Source of the DNA: Maribellus comscasis
GTDB lineage: Bacteria; Bacteroidota; Bacteroidia; Bacteroidales; Prolixibacteraceae
DNA: 64,000 bases
Assembly (NCBI RefSeq): GCF_009762775.1
Contig: NZ_CP046401.1
Coordinates: 1,922,001 to 1,986,000 of the forward strand
Direction of reading: 5' to 3'
Part shown: one piece after another, positions 53,941 to 62,380 of the stretch
Layout of the letters: every line of letters starts with the position of its first letter
Numbering within the stretch: position 1 is the stretch's first letter
Translations under genes and position numbers: made by a program
Notes under the pieces: model-generated
Seen by the model: the letters and a program-made list of their open reading frames with translations, nothing else
What the model was told of the DNA's origin: nothing
The model's database searches: none

Positions 53941-55110
53941 ATGGTAACTGAATCAAGATATAGCGCCAGAGGAGTTTCAGCATCAAAAGAAGATGTGCAC
54001 GAAGCAATAAAGAATGTAGATAAAGGACTGTTTCCAAAAGCCTTTTGTAAAATCGTACCCGATATTTTGGGCGGCGATTCGGAATGGTGCAATATTATGC
54101 ATGCCGACGGTGCCGGAACAAAATCATCGCTGGCCTACATGTACTGGAAAGAAACCGGAGATCTTTCCGTTTGGAAAGGTATTGCGCAGGATGCTTTAAT
54201 TATGAATGTTGACGACTTACTTTGCGTAGGGGCAACCGATAATATTCTGGTATCATCAACCATTGGCAGGAATAAAAATAATATCCCCGGCGAAGTAATT
54301 GCAGCAATTATAAATGGCACCGAAGAATTGCTTGCCACACTCCGTGACATGGGAATAAGTATTTATTCAACAGGGGGTGAAACAGCCGATGTTGGCGATT
54401 TGGTGAGAACAATTATTGTCGATTCAACCGTTACCTGCCGAATGAAGCGGGAAGACGTAATTTCTGCCGATAAAATTTCAGCCGGCAATGTAATCGTAGG
54501 GCTTTCTTCTTCAGGTCAGGCAAGTTATGAAACGGAGTACAACGGGGGAATGGGCAGTAACGGATTAACCTCGGCCCGCCACGATGTTTTTGCAAACTAT
54601 CTGGCAAAAAAATATCCTGAAAGTTTTGATCCGGAAGTACCTTCTGATTTGGTTTATTCAGGAAAAATGAAGCTTACAGAGCAGATTGAAGGTATGGGTA
54701 TCGATGCCGGGAAAATGGTTTTGTCTCCAACCCGTACCTATGCCCCTGTAGTCAAAACAATTCTTGACCAATTCAGAAATCAAATTTCAGGAATGATACA
54801 TTGTTCCGGTGGCGCGCAAACAAAAGTGCTTCACTTTGTTGATAATGTGCATATAATTAAAGACAATATGTTTCCGGTTCCTCCGCTTTTCAAAATGATT
54901 CAGGAACAATCGGGAACCGAATGGAAAGAAATGTATAAAGTATTTAACATGGGACACCGTTTCGAAATTTATACAGACACTCGCACTGCCGAAGAAATAA
55001 TTTCGATATCAAAATCATTTAATATCGATGCTCAAATTGTTGGCAGAGTAGAATCCTGCAAAGGGAAAAAGCTTACCATAAATTCTGGTGAAGGAACATA
55101 TTTTTATTAG
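53941..55110 (+). CDS. purM: Phosphoribosylformylglycinamidine cyclo-ligase (AIR synthase)
   Basis: 389 aa. Makes aminoimidazole ribotide in purine synthesis. Recognised by HADGAGTKSSLAYMYWKE, IMNVDDLLCVGAT, ISIYSTGGETADVGDLVR and VIVGLSSSGQASYETEYNGG plus a late FNMGHRFEIY. Slightly longer than the E. coli enzyme, as in other Bacteroidota. Followed by prfA after 103 bp. Confidence 0.9.
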   Translation: MVTESRYSARGVSASKEDVHEAIKNVDKGLFPKAFCKIVPDILGGDSEWCNIMHADGAGTKSSLAYMYWKETGDLSVWKGIAQDALIMNVDDLLCVGATDNILVSSTIGRNKNNIPGEVIAAIINGTEELLATLRDMGISIYSTGGETADVGDLVRTIIVDSTVTCRMKREDVISADKISAGNVIVGLSSSGQASYETEYNGGMGSNGLTSARHDVFANYLAKKYPESFDPEVPSDLVYSGKMKLTEQIEGMGIDAGKMVLSPTRTYAPVVKTILDQFRNQISGMIHCSGGAQTKVLHFVDNVHIIKDNMFPVPPLFKMIQEQSGTEWKEMYKVFNMGHRFEIYTDTRTAEEIISISKSFNIDAQIVGRVESCKGKKLTINSGEGTYFY

Positions 55111-55213
55111 CTCACCCGGTTGTGAGAAAATGGGGATTTGAATATTTCCCCGGCAATAACTGTTCTTTAATAAAACATCCCATTTACACAGAAACTTAAA
55201 AGAAAAAAGAAAA

Positions 55214-56299
55214 ATGGCACAATACGCATTACTGGAAAAATTTGAATCGATAAAACACCGTTACGAGGAAGTGGAGCAATTGATTACCGACCCGGAAGTG
55301 ATCGCTGATATGAAGCGATATGTAAAATTAAACCAGGAATATAAGTCGCTGCAAAAACTGGTAGCGAAATTCCAGGAGTATAAAAACCTGGTTGGAAATA
55401 TTGAATCGGGCAGAGAAATTCTTGCCGAAGAGACAGATGAAGAAATGCGTGAAATGGCGCGCGAAGAAATAGAATCCTCGGAGGAGATGATTCCTAAAAA
55501 GGAACAGGAAATAAAAATGTTACTTGTTCCTGCCGATCCCGAAGACAGCAAAAATGCAATTCTGGAAATCAGGGCCGGAACCGGTGGTGATGAAGCCAGT
55601 ATTTTTGCCGGCGACCTTTATCGCATGTACACCAAATTCTGCGAGAAAAAAGGCTGGCGAATGGAAATAACAAACGTAAACGAAGGTACTGCCGGAGGTT
55701 TTAAGGAAATTGTAGCCAATGTTACAGGAGAGGGAGTATACGGAATTCTCAAATATGAATCGGGGGTACACCGGGTTCAACGTGTACCTCAAACCGAAAC
55801 TCAGGGACGTGTACACACATCGGCAGCAACAGTAGCCGTTTTGCCCGAAGCCGACGAGTTTGATGTGGAGTTAAAGAATGAAGATATACGCCGTGATGAA
55901 TTTTGTTCTTCTGGTCCCGGAGGTCAGTCGGTGAATACGACCTATTCGGCCATTCGCTTAACCCATATCCCCACGGGAATTGTGGTAACTTGTCAGGATC
56001 AGAAATCAAAACTCAAAAACCTCGACAAAGCGATGACTGAACTTCGAACCCGATTGTACAATATGGAATACCAGAAGTACATCGACGAGATTTCGTCAAA
56101 ACGAAAAACAATGGTTTCCACCGGCGACCGTTCAGCAAAAATACGTACCTACAACTGGCCGCAAGGCCGTGTTACAGACCACCGGATTAATTTGACATTA
56201 TATAACCTGCAAGCAATCATCAACGGCGAAATCGACGAAATAATTGAAAAACTGATGATTGAAGAAAATGCAGAAAAACTGAAGGAAGCAGAGATTTAA
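55214..56299 (+). CDS. prfA: Peptide chain release factor 1
   Basis: 361 aa. Terminates translation at UAA/UAG. The GGQ loop is SSGPGGQSVNTTYSAIRLTH and the PxT-type codon-recognition region lies in RVPQTETQGRVHTSA (PxT is PQT). The N-terminal coiled coil and the C-terminal end (ADHRINLTLYN-like VTDHRINLTLYN) are complete. Confidence 0.96.
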   Translation: MAQYALLEKFESIKHRYEEVEQLITDPEVIADMKRYVKLNQEYKSLQKLVAKFQEYKNLVGNIESGREILAEETDEEMREMAREEIESSEEMIPKKEQEIKMLLVPADPEDSKNAILEIRAGTGGDEASIFAGDLYRMYTKFCEKKGWRMEITNVNEGTAGGFKEIVANVTGEGVYGILKYESGVHRVQRVPQTETQGRVHTSAATVAVLPEADEFDVELKNEDIRRDEFCSSGPGGQSVNTTYSAIRLTHIPTGIVVTCQDQKSKLKNLDKAMTELRTRLYNMEYQKYIDEISSKRKTMVSTGDRSAKIRTYNWPQGRVTDHRINLTLYNLQAIINGEIDEIIEKLMIEENAEKLKEAEI

Positions 56300-56305
56300 C
56301 TATCA

Positions 56306-56323
56306 TTCCCGAGGAATCGGGAA
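56306..56323. terminator. Short hairpin between prfA and pyrF
   Basis: TTCCCGA, loop GGAA, TCGGGAA: a 7-bp stem with a GNRA-type loop, 7 bp after the prfA stop. No T run, so it may be an RNA-stability or attenuating element. Confidence 0.45.
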
Positions 56324-56379
56324 TCTCAACAAAAATATAAACAGACTCCTGTTTGCGCGGGAATGGCAATAACAAAAAA

Positions 56380-57213
56380 ATGAACCATCAACAACTTTTC
56401 GAGCAAATTCAGAAAAAACGAAGTTTTCTTTGTGTAGGATTGGATACTGATATTCTTAAAATTCCAAAACATTTAAAAGACACTTCTGACCCCATCTTTT
56501 CGTTCAACAAGGAAATTATTGACGCTACTGCAGAATTTTCGGTGGCTTACAAACCCAACTTAGCGTTTTACGAAAGCCTCGGATGGCAAGGCTGGGAAAG
56601 TCTGGAAAAAACAGTTCATTATGTTCGGGAAAAATATCAGGATATTTTTCTGATTGCAGATGCAAAACGTGGCGACATTGGAAACACGTCGAATTTATAT
56701 GCCCGGGCTTTTTTTGACAAACTTGATTTTGATGCGATTACAGTTGCCCCTTATATGGGAGAAGACTCGGTAAAACCATTTATGACTTATCTTGATAAAT
56801 GGGTAATTCTACTGGCCCTTACATCAAACAAAGGTGCTTTTGATTTTCAATTTCTGAAAGATGAAAAGTCGGGAGACCAATTGTTTGAATCGGTCTTAAA
56901 AACCTCAAAAGATTGGGGCAGCAATGAAAGTATGATGTATGTTGTTGGAGCCACAAAAGCTGAAAAATTAAAAGAAATTCGTGAAATTGTTCCCAATCAT
57001 TTTTTGTTGGTTCCCGGAGTTGGAGCACAGGGTGGCAGCCTGCAGGAAGTTGCGAAAAACGGAATGAACAACAAGTGTGGGCTTTTGGTTAATTCTTCCA
57101 GAGGAATAATTTACGCTTCAGCCGAAACCGATTTTGCAGAAAAAGCGGGCGAAGCTGCAAAAAAAGTACAACAGGAAATGGAAATACTTTTATCTGAATC
57201 GAAACTAATTTAA
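56380..57213 (+). CDS. pyrF: Orotidine 5'-phosphate decarboxylase
   Basis: 277 aa. Makes UMP. Catalytic DxKxx[26 protein letters not shown] near the start and [15 protein letters not shown] near the end bind phosphate. This is the longer type found in Bacteroidota and mycobacteria. I chose the ATG at 56380 (family start [10 protein letters not shown]); the in-frame start at 56353 adds nine residues in front of it. Confidence 0.95.
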   Translation: MNHQQLFEQIQKKRSFLCVGLDTDILKIPKHLKDTSDPIFSFNKEIIDATAEFSVAYKPNLAFYESLGWQGWESLEKTVHYVREKYQDIFLIADAKRGDIGNTSNLYARAFFDKLDFDAITVAPYMGEDSVKPFMTYLDKWVILLALTSNKGAFDFQFLKDEKSGDQLFESVLKTSKDWGSNESMMYVVGATKAEKLKEIREIVPNHFLLVPGVGAQGGSLQEVAKNGMNNKCGLLVNSSRGIIYASAETDFAEKAGEAAKKVQQEMEILLSESKLI

Positions 57214-57224
57214 GCACATTAAAA

Positions 57225-58226
57225 ATGGGTAAAATGAAAGCTGCTGTTTTACACGAAGCCGGACAGCCGCTCAAAATTTCTGAAATAGACATACCCAAAC
57301 CTGGTCCGGGAGAAGTATTAATAAAAATGCATGCCTCTCCTATCAATCCCTCTGATTTAGCCTTTATGGGCGGAGGATACGGAATTCAAAAAAAATATCC
57401 TGTGGTTCCCGGGTTTGAAGGCAGCGGAACAGTGGTGGAAGCAGGGAAAGGTTTTCTTCCAAAATTATGGAATGGGAAGAAAGTTTCTTGTGCTGCTTCT
57501 CCAAAATACAATGGCTGCTGGGCTGAATATATGGTAACATCAGCCAATATGTGTGTTCCGGTTTCAAAAAAAATAAACATGGAACAAGCATCCATGATGT
57601 TTGTAAACCCGATGACTGCACTTGCCTTTTTTGATGTTCTTAAAAAACTGTCAAATTCGAAAAAAGAAAAAAGAGGCATTATTAATACTGCAGCGGCAAG
57701 CGCCCTTGGCAGAATGATAATCAAGCTTGGGAAAAAATACAACATCCCGGTGGTATCAGTGGTGAGAAGGCAACAACAGGTGGAAATTCTAAAAGCAGAA
57801 GGAGCAGAATTTGTTGTAAATAGCTCAGATGCGGACTTCGAATCTCAGTTAAAAGAAATTGCTCACAAGCTGAATACCAATGTAATTTTTGACGCTGTTG
57901 GAGGTAGCCTGGTACAAAAACTGCTGGATGCAGCTCCCCGGGGTGCTCACTTGTTTATTTACGGCAGACTCGACCCGGATATTTGTGAAATACTGCCCGG
58001 AAATTTAATTTTTTCAGGGAATCATATTCATGGCTTTTGGTTAGCGGAATACCTGAAAAACAAAAACTTTTTTCATTCTCTAAAAACCACCCGTAAAATA
58101 CAGTCACTGATTGGCAATGAATTATCCACGCAGGTAAACAAAACTTTCCCAATGGAAAAAATATCAGAAGCAATTGAAATATATAAAAATAACATGAGTT
58201 CGGGTAAAGTTCTGATTCGTTTTTAA
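57225..58226 (+). CDS. Zinc-independent MDR oxidoreductase (quinone reductase-like)
   Basis: 333 aa. MDR fold: MKAAVLHEAGQPLKISEIDI, HASPINPSDLAFMGGGYG and VVPGFEGSGTVVEAG, then a Rossmann domain (RGIINTAAASALGRMIIKLG). It lacks the zinc-binding Cys/His set of classic alcohol dehydrogenases, so it is likely an NADPH quinone or enone reductase. It follows pyrF by 11 bp, suggesting co-transcription. Convergent with the GH30-like gene (4-bp gap). Confidence 0.88.
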   Translation: MGKMKAAVLHEAGQPLKISEIDIPKPGPGEVLIKMHASPINPSDLAFMGGGYGIQKKYPVVPGFEGSGTVVEAGKGFLPKLWNGKKVSCAASPKYNGCWAEYMVTSANMCVPVSKKINMEQASMMFVNPMTALAFFDVLKKLSNSKKEKRGIINTAAASALGRMIIKLGKKYNIPVVSVVRRQQQVEILKAEGAEFVVNSSDADFESQLKEIAHKLNTNVIFDAVGGSLVQKLLDAAPRGAHLFIYGRLDPDICEILPGNLIFSGNHIHGFWLAEYLKNKNFFHSLKTTRKIQSLIGNELSTQVNKTFPMEKISEAIEIYKNNMSSGKVLIRF

Positions 58227-58230
58227 TAAA

Positions 58231-59703
58231 TCATTCATTGGCAAAAAAAGTAGTAACAGTCCCTGCAGGCGCTTCATAAACCAATTTACCGTCTTCCACT
58301 TTAAAAGTTCCAATTTCAGCATATTTTTCAGTCTCCGCCTCATTTGTCCTGAATGCTTTAAATTCAGTTGCATTTGTTCCGGTTATTGTAATAACACAAG
58401 GTTTATTCCATCGATCACTCATATTTGTAACCACAAAAGCATCTGTTCCATTTGAGTTTCCTTTGCCAAAGGCTATCACAGGCAATTGTGTTTCGTTGGA
58501 AGTTGTACGGCAAACCATTGCTCCGGGCTGGCCTGCCCTGGTAATTTGTTTATAAAAATAATACCCGCGACGAATTTCGTAAGTCCCGTCTTCATGTACT
58601 GTAAAAGCCGAGCCGGGATTTGGGTCTCCACCTACCCACTGTTCGGGGCGTTGAATTCCTGCCCATGGAATAATACCATTTACTCTGGCAGAATAAATAT
58701 TATCGTGCATCTCCTTAATATTTTTTGTATCCATTTTACTCCAACTGGTGGATGTAACCCATGAATGCATTGCGGGCCGTTTCTCACGAATCAGCTCGGT
58801 TCCCATACAATTATGGTCACTAAACCAACGCGTAGCATAATTACCGTTAAAAAAACCATGTGATGTTATTAAGCCTATAGCATCTACAGCGGCATCGTTT
58901 TCTGCAATCGCATCGGCATATCCCCAGTAGGAAAACCTATACCAGTTTGAAGTTTCACCCGGTGTTACGCCAACATCATTTAAACCTGCATCTTTAAGCT
59001 TTTTGTTGGTAAGAATCATCATTTCATTTACCAATTCCGGCGTGTAATATAAATTATAATCATGACCACGCCCGATATTTGGATCTTTTCCGTCCCAGGG
59101 CCAGCGATCCCAATCTTCGCCTTCATTGTGCAACGAAACATAATTAACCGGGAATCCTTCTTGTTCACGAAGGAATTTTACCCAGCTAACCAGATAATCT
59201 GCCAAATCTTCCTGGTGTGCAGGGTCCAGATCTCTTCCACGAATTACCTTTTGTAAAGTCATGTATGCAGGTGGCCCGTAAAGTGTTGTAATAATATCCA
59301 GATCTGCTCCCCTATCACGCGTTTCAGCCAAACCTTTACGAACAAATTCCCGCATATTTTTGGTTGTTGTTTCGTGGTCGTAAGTGCCACCTGATTCATT
59401 TTGATGAAAAGGATCGTAAAACATTTTTACCAAACCCACTTTTAGCCCGTCTTCACCAAAAATTAAATCAATAATCTCTGATTTTTCATTTTCATCAAGC
59501 AAGCTAAACCCGCCATATTCCTGCGGAAACTCTTTGTAATCCGGTGTTTGGGCCGTTTCAACGTAATTAAAACCAAAACCATCCCAATCCCTGATCTTAT
59601 GATCAAATTTAACGCGTACGTCAACTCCTTTTATTTCAGGGTACTGGGCAAAAACTGAAATAAAAATGAAAATCGAAAAAGTAGAAAGAACAAGCTGCTT
59701 CAT
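58231..59703 (-). CDS. Secreted GH30-like glycoside hydrolase
   Basis: 490 aa. Signal peptide (QLVLSTFSIFIFISVFAQ). A TIM-barrel of clan GH-A type: IRDWDGFGFNYVET near the start, IITTLYGPPAYMTL, and VSLHNEGEDWDR with candidate acid/base Glu194; then a C-terminal beta-sandwich (FVVTNMSDRWNKPCVITITG). Layout fits GH30-type enzymes, but the exact CAZy family and the nucleophile cannot be settled by eye. It lies next to a sulfatase, so it may cut a sulfated galactan or glucan. Confidence 0.7.
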   Translation of the reverse strand: MKQLVLSTFSIFIFISVFAQYPEIKGVDVRVKFDHKIRDWDGFGFNYVETAQTPDYKEFPQEYGGFSLLDENEKSEIIDLIFGEDGLKVGLVKMFYDPFHQNESGGTYDHETTTKNMREFVRKGLAETRDRGADLDIITTLYGPPAYMTLQKVIRGRDLDPAHQEDLADYLVSWVKFLREQEGFPVNYVSLHNEGEDWDRWPWDGKDPNIGRGHDYNLYYTPELVNEMMILTNKKLKDAGLNDVGVTPGETSNWYRFSYWGYADAIAENDAAVDAIGLITSHGFFNGNYATRWFSDHNCMGTELIREKRPAMHSWVTSTSWSKMDTKNIKEMHDNIYSARVNGIIPWAGIQRPEQWVGGDPNPGSAFTVHEDGTYEIRRGYYFYKQITRAGQPGAMVCRTTSNETQLPVIAFGKGNSNGTDAFVVTNMSDRWNKPCVITITGTNATEFKAFRTNEAETEKYAEIGTFKVEDGKLVYEAPAGTVTTFFANE

Positions 59704-59824
59704 TGGTTTAGTTATTAATTGAATATCTGGAAAGTTACGAATTCATCTGCTTATTAAAAATCATCAATCGCCAAAAACATTAAATTTGTTCCTGTATTCA
59801 AAATACTCTTCTAAAACAAAAACA

Positions 59825-61282
59825 ATGAAAAAGCTTCTAATTCCTGTTTTATTAATTTCTGCTTTCTTTTTTTCCTGCAACACTGAAACTTCAGACGGCA
59901 GCTTATCCCAATCTCCAAATTTCGTTTTGATGTTTATCGACGACATGGGCTATGGAGATATTGGTGTGTACGGAGCCACTGGTTTTGAAACACCCAATCT
60001 GGACAAAATGGCTGCTGAAGGGATGCGCTTTACCAATTTTTATGCAGCACAACCGGTTTGCAGTGCTTCCCGTGCCGGGATTCTGACAGGCTGTTATCCA
60101 AATCGGATTGGAATTTCAGGAGCTTTGTTTCCTTACGACAATATTGGAATTAACCCAAATGAAACTACAATTGCTGAAATGTTAAAAACCAAAGGCTATT
60201 CCACGGCAATTTTTGGTAAATGGCATTTGGGGCATCATAAAAAATTTCTGCCGCTGCAAAACGGGTTTGATGAATATGTTGGACTGCCCTACTCCAACGA
60301 TATGTGGCCACTTGACAATGTAGGTCAACCGCTGCCTGAGGGACACAACAGAAATTCTTTCCCCAATCTTCCTTTGATAGAAGGAAATGAACCGGTAGAT
60401 TTTATTACTTCATTAAAAAAACAAGATACGCTTACCACGCTTTATACAGAAAAAGCAGTTGATTTTATTAACCGAAATGCCGACAAACCTTTCTTCTTAT
60501 ATATTCCACACAGTATGGGACATATTCCACTTGGAGTTTCAGACAAATTCAGGGGAAAAACAAAAAAAGGGAAATACGGCGATGTGATGGAAGAAATAGA
60601 CTGGAGTGTGGGGCAAATTGAAAATGCGTTGAAAGCCAACGGAATTGCAGAAAACACAGTTTTTATTTTTACAACCGACAACGGCCCCTGGTTAAACTTT
60701 GGAAATCACGGTGGTTCTGCCGGTGGATTGCGTGAAGGAAAAACCACCAGTTGGGAAGGAGGACAACGTGTACCGTTTATTATTAAATGGCCGGGACATG
60801 CTCCTGCGGGAACCATTTGCAATAAACTGGCGTGTGCAATCGACATTCTTCCGAGTTTTGCAAAACTGGCCAGTGCCAACTTGCCGGAACTAAAAATTGA
60901 CGGCGTGGATATTACAGCACTGTGGCAGGGAAATTTTGATGCCGAACCTCGTAAAGATATCCTGTTTTACTATGGAAAAAACAACTTAAATGCTGTTCGG
61001 AAAGGAAACTGGAAACTGGTACTTCCCCATACCTGGGCTTCCTACGAGGCCAAACCCGGACAGGATGGACATGGCGGCCCAAGAATCAGGAAAACAGTGG
61101 AAAGCCCGGAATTGTACAATATGATGCGTGACCCGGGAGAACAATTTAATGTAATTGAATATTACCCTGAAAAAGCCGAAGAGATTATGAAACTCGTGGA
61201 AAGCACGCGGGCAGAACTTGGCGATTTAAATGTTGGGGTTGAAAAAGGCAGTGGTTCGAGAGAAATTGGCAGAGACGAGTAA
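59825..61282 (+). CDS. Arylsulfatase-type lipoprotein (CxAxR)
   Basis: 485 aa. Lipobox start (LIPVLLISAFFFSCNT, Cys18). Sulfatase S1: FVLMFIDDMGYGDIGVYG (metal Asp pair) and QPVCSASRAGILTG (CxAxR, Cys79 to formylglycine), FGKWHLGHH and FTTDNGPWLNFGNHGGS for metal/sulfate binding. The ATG at 59825 fits the signal peptide; an earlier in-frame start at 59786 would hide it. Divergent from the GH30-like gene; both probably act on one polysaccharide in the envelope. Confidence 0.9.
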   Translation: MKKLLIPVLLISAFFFSCNTETSDGSLSQSPNFVLMFIDDMGYGDIGVYGATGFETPNLDKMAAEGMRFTNFYAAQPVCSASRAGILTGCYPNRIGISGALFPYDNIGINPNETTIAEMLKTKGYSTAIFGKWHLGHHKKFLPLQNGFDEYVGLPYSNDMWPLDNVGQPLPEGHNRNSFPNLPLIEGNEPVDFITSLKKQDTLTTLYTEKAVDFINRNADKPFFLYIPHSMGHIPLGVSDKFRGKTKKGKYGDVMEEIDWSVGQIENALKANGIAENTVFIFTTDNGPWLNFGNHGGSAGGLREGKTTSWEGGQRVPFIIKWPGHAPAGTICNKLACAIDILPSFAKLASANLPELKIDGVDITALWQGNFDAEPRKDILFYYGKNNLNAVRKGNWKLVLPHTWASYEAKPGQDGHGGPRIRKTVESPELYNMMRDPGEQFNVIEYYPEKAEEIMKLVESTRAELGDLNVGVEKGSGSREIGRDE

Positions 61283-61576
61283 TTGCCCTGGAACTTCCAA
61301 TTTTTGTTTATACTTTGAAATAAAATATAAATACCAACCTCGCACTGTAACAATCAAATTGAACAATATTTGCTTTTGAAGAAATGGGTGTTGTAGTATT
61401 TGTTACACCTGAGAGGATTAACTTTTTATATGGATTTACTGATAAAAGACAACGATTTTGAAACAATTCATTTCCCTGAAAATCAAAATCAGGAAAATAT
61501 TAAAAATTCTGAATTATGTAGTTTTAGTAGTTTTTTTTGATAACATTCCACTCTTTATGAATTAAAATTTTAAACA
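61283..61576. other. Spacer between sulfatase and acetolactate decarboxylase genes
   Basis: About 294 bp, AT-rich. It contains a 36-codon frame (61430-61540, MDLLIKDNDFETIHFPENQN...) with no recognised family; I do not call it. Confidence 0.4.
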
Positions 61577-62374
61577 ATGAAATATTATTTTACACTTCAA
61601 AACATATGCCTGAGTTTATTTCTGTTTCTATTTTTTTCCGGTTGCTCAAAAGAAGAAGTTCAGGGAACGAATGAACAAATCGTCGTTCAGATTTCTACAA
61701 TTGACGCTTTATTACAAGGCGTTTTTGATGGCGAAACAACGCTAAATAAATTAACAAGCTCGGGAGATTTTGGGATTGGAACGTTTAACTCGCTTGACGG
61801 CGAAATGCTTTTTTATAACGGTACTTTTTATCAGATAAAAGGTGACGGGAAAATATACAAACCTGCCGGAGATACAAAGACACCTTTTTCTACAATAACC
61901 TATTTCGCCCCGGAAGTCAATTATAATTTGAATTCGTTTTCCTATGAAGAATTAAAAAATACAATCGATACGTTAATTGCCAGCCCCAATTTATTTTACG
62001 CGATACGATTACAGGGAAATTTTAATTACGTAAAAACCAGAAGTGTTCCGGCGCAGCAAAAACCTTATCCTCCGTTGGTGGAAGTTACTGCAAATCAACC
62101 GGAGTTTGAAATTCAATCGGTCTCCGGAACTTTATGCGGCTATTATTGTCCGCCTTTTGTAACCGGAATTAATGTGCCGGGCTATCACCTCCACTTTATT
62201 TCGGAAGATGAAACATTTGGCGGTCATGTGCTGGAATTTGAGTTGGATGAAGGAACTCTGGATCTGGATCAGATTACAAACTTCAAACTTATACTTCCGG
62301 GCGAGGGCGAGTTTTTAAATACTGACCTGAACGCGGATCTTTCCGGCGATTTGGAGGAAGTAGAAGGGAGTTAA
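61577..62374 (+). CDS. budA: Lipoprotein alpha-acetolactate decarboxylase
   Basis: 265 aa. Lipobox (LSLFLFLFFSGCSKEE, Cys23), then a full decarboxylase domain. Zinc ligands: His204 and His206 in GYHLHFISED and His217 in GGHVLEF; Glu76 (SLDGEML) and Arg155 (KTRSVP) match catalytic residues of the Brevibacillus enzyme. It converts acetolactate to acetoin. The Brevibacillus enzyme also carries a secretion signal, but a lipid-anchored form beside sulfatases and glycoside hydrolases is unusual, since acetolactate is made in the cytoplasm. Single gene, convergent with the GH2 gene (6-bp gap). Confidence 0.88.
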   Translation: MKYYFTLQNICLSLFLFLFFSGCSKEEVQGTNEQIVVQISTIDALLQGVFDGETTLNKLTSSGDFGIGTFNSLDGEMLFYNGTFYQIKGDGKIYKPAGDTKTPFSTITYFAPEVNYNLNSFSYEELKNTIDTLIASPNLFYAIRLQGNFNYVKTRSVPAQQKPYPPLVEVTANQPEFEIQSVSGTLCGYYCPPFVTGINVPGYHLHFISEDETFGGHVLEFELDEGTLDLDQITNFKLILPGEGEFLNTDLNADLSGDLEEVEGS

Positions 62375-62380
62375 TCCATT

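Noticed and set aside
61430..61540. 36-codon frame before the acetolactate decarboxylase
   Set aside because: No family, no signal peptide, and composition like the surrounding spacer.
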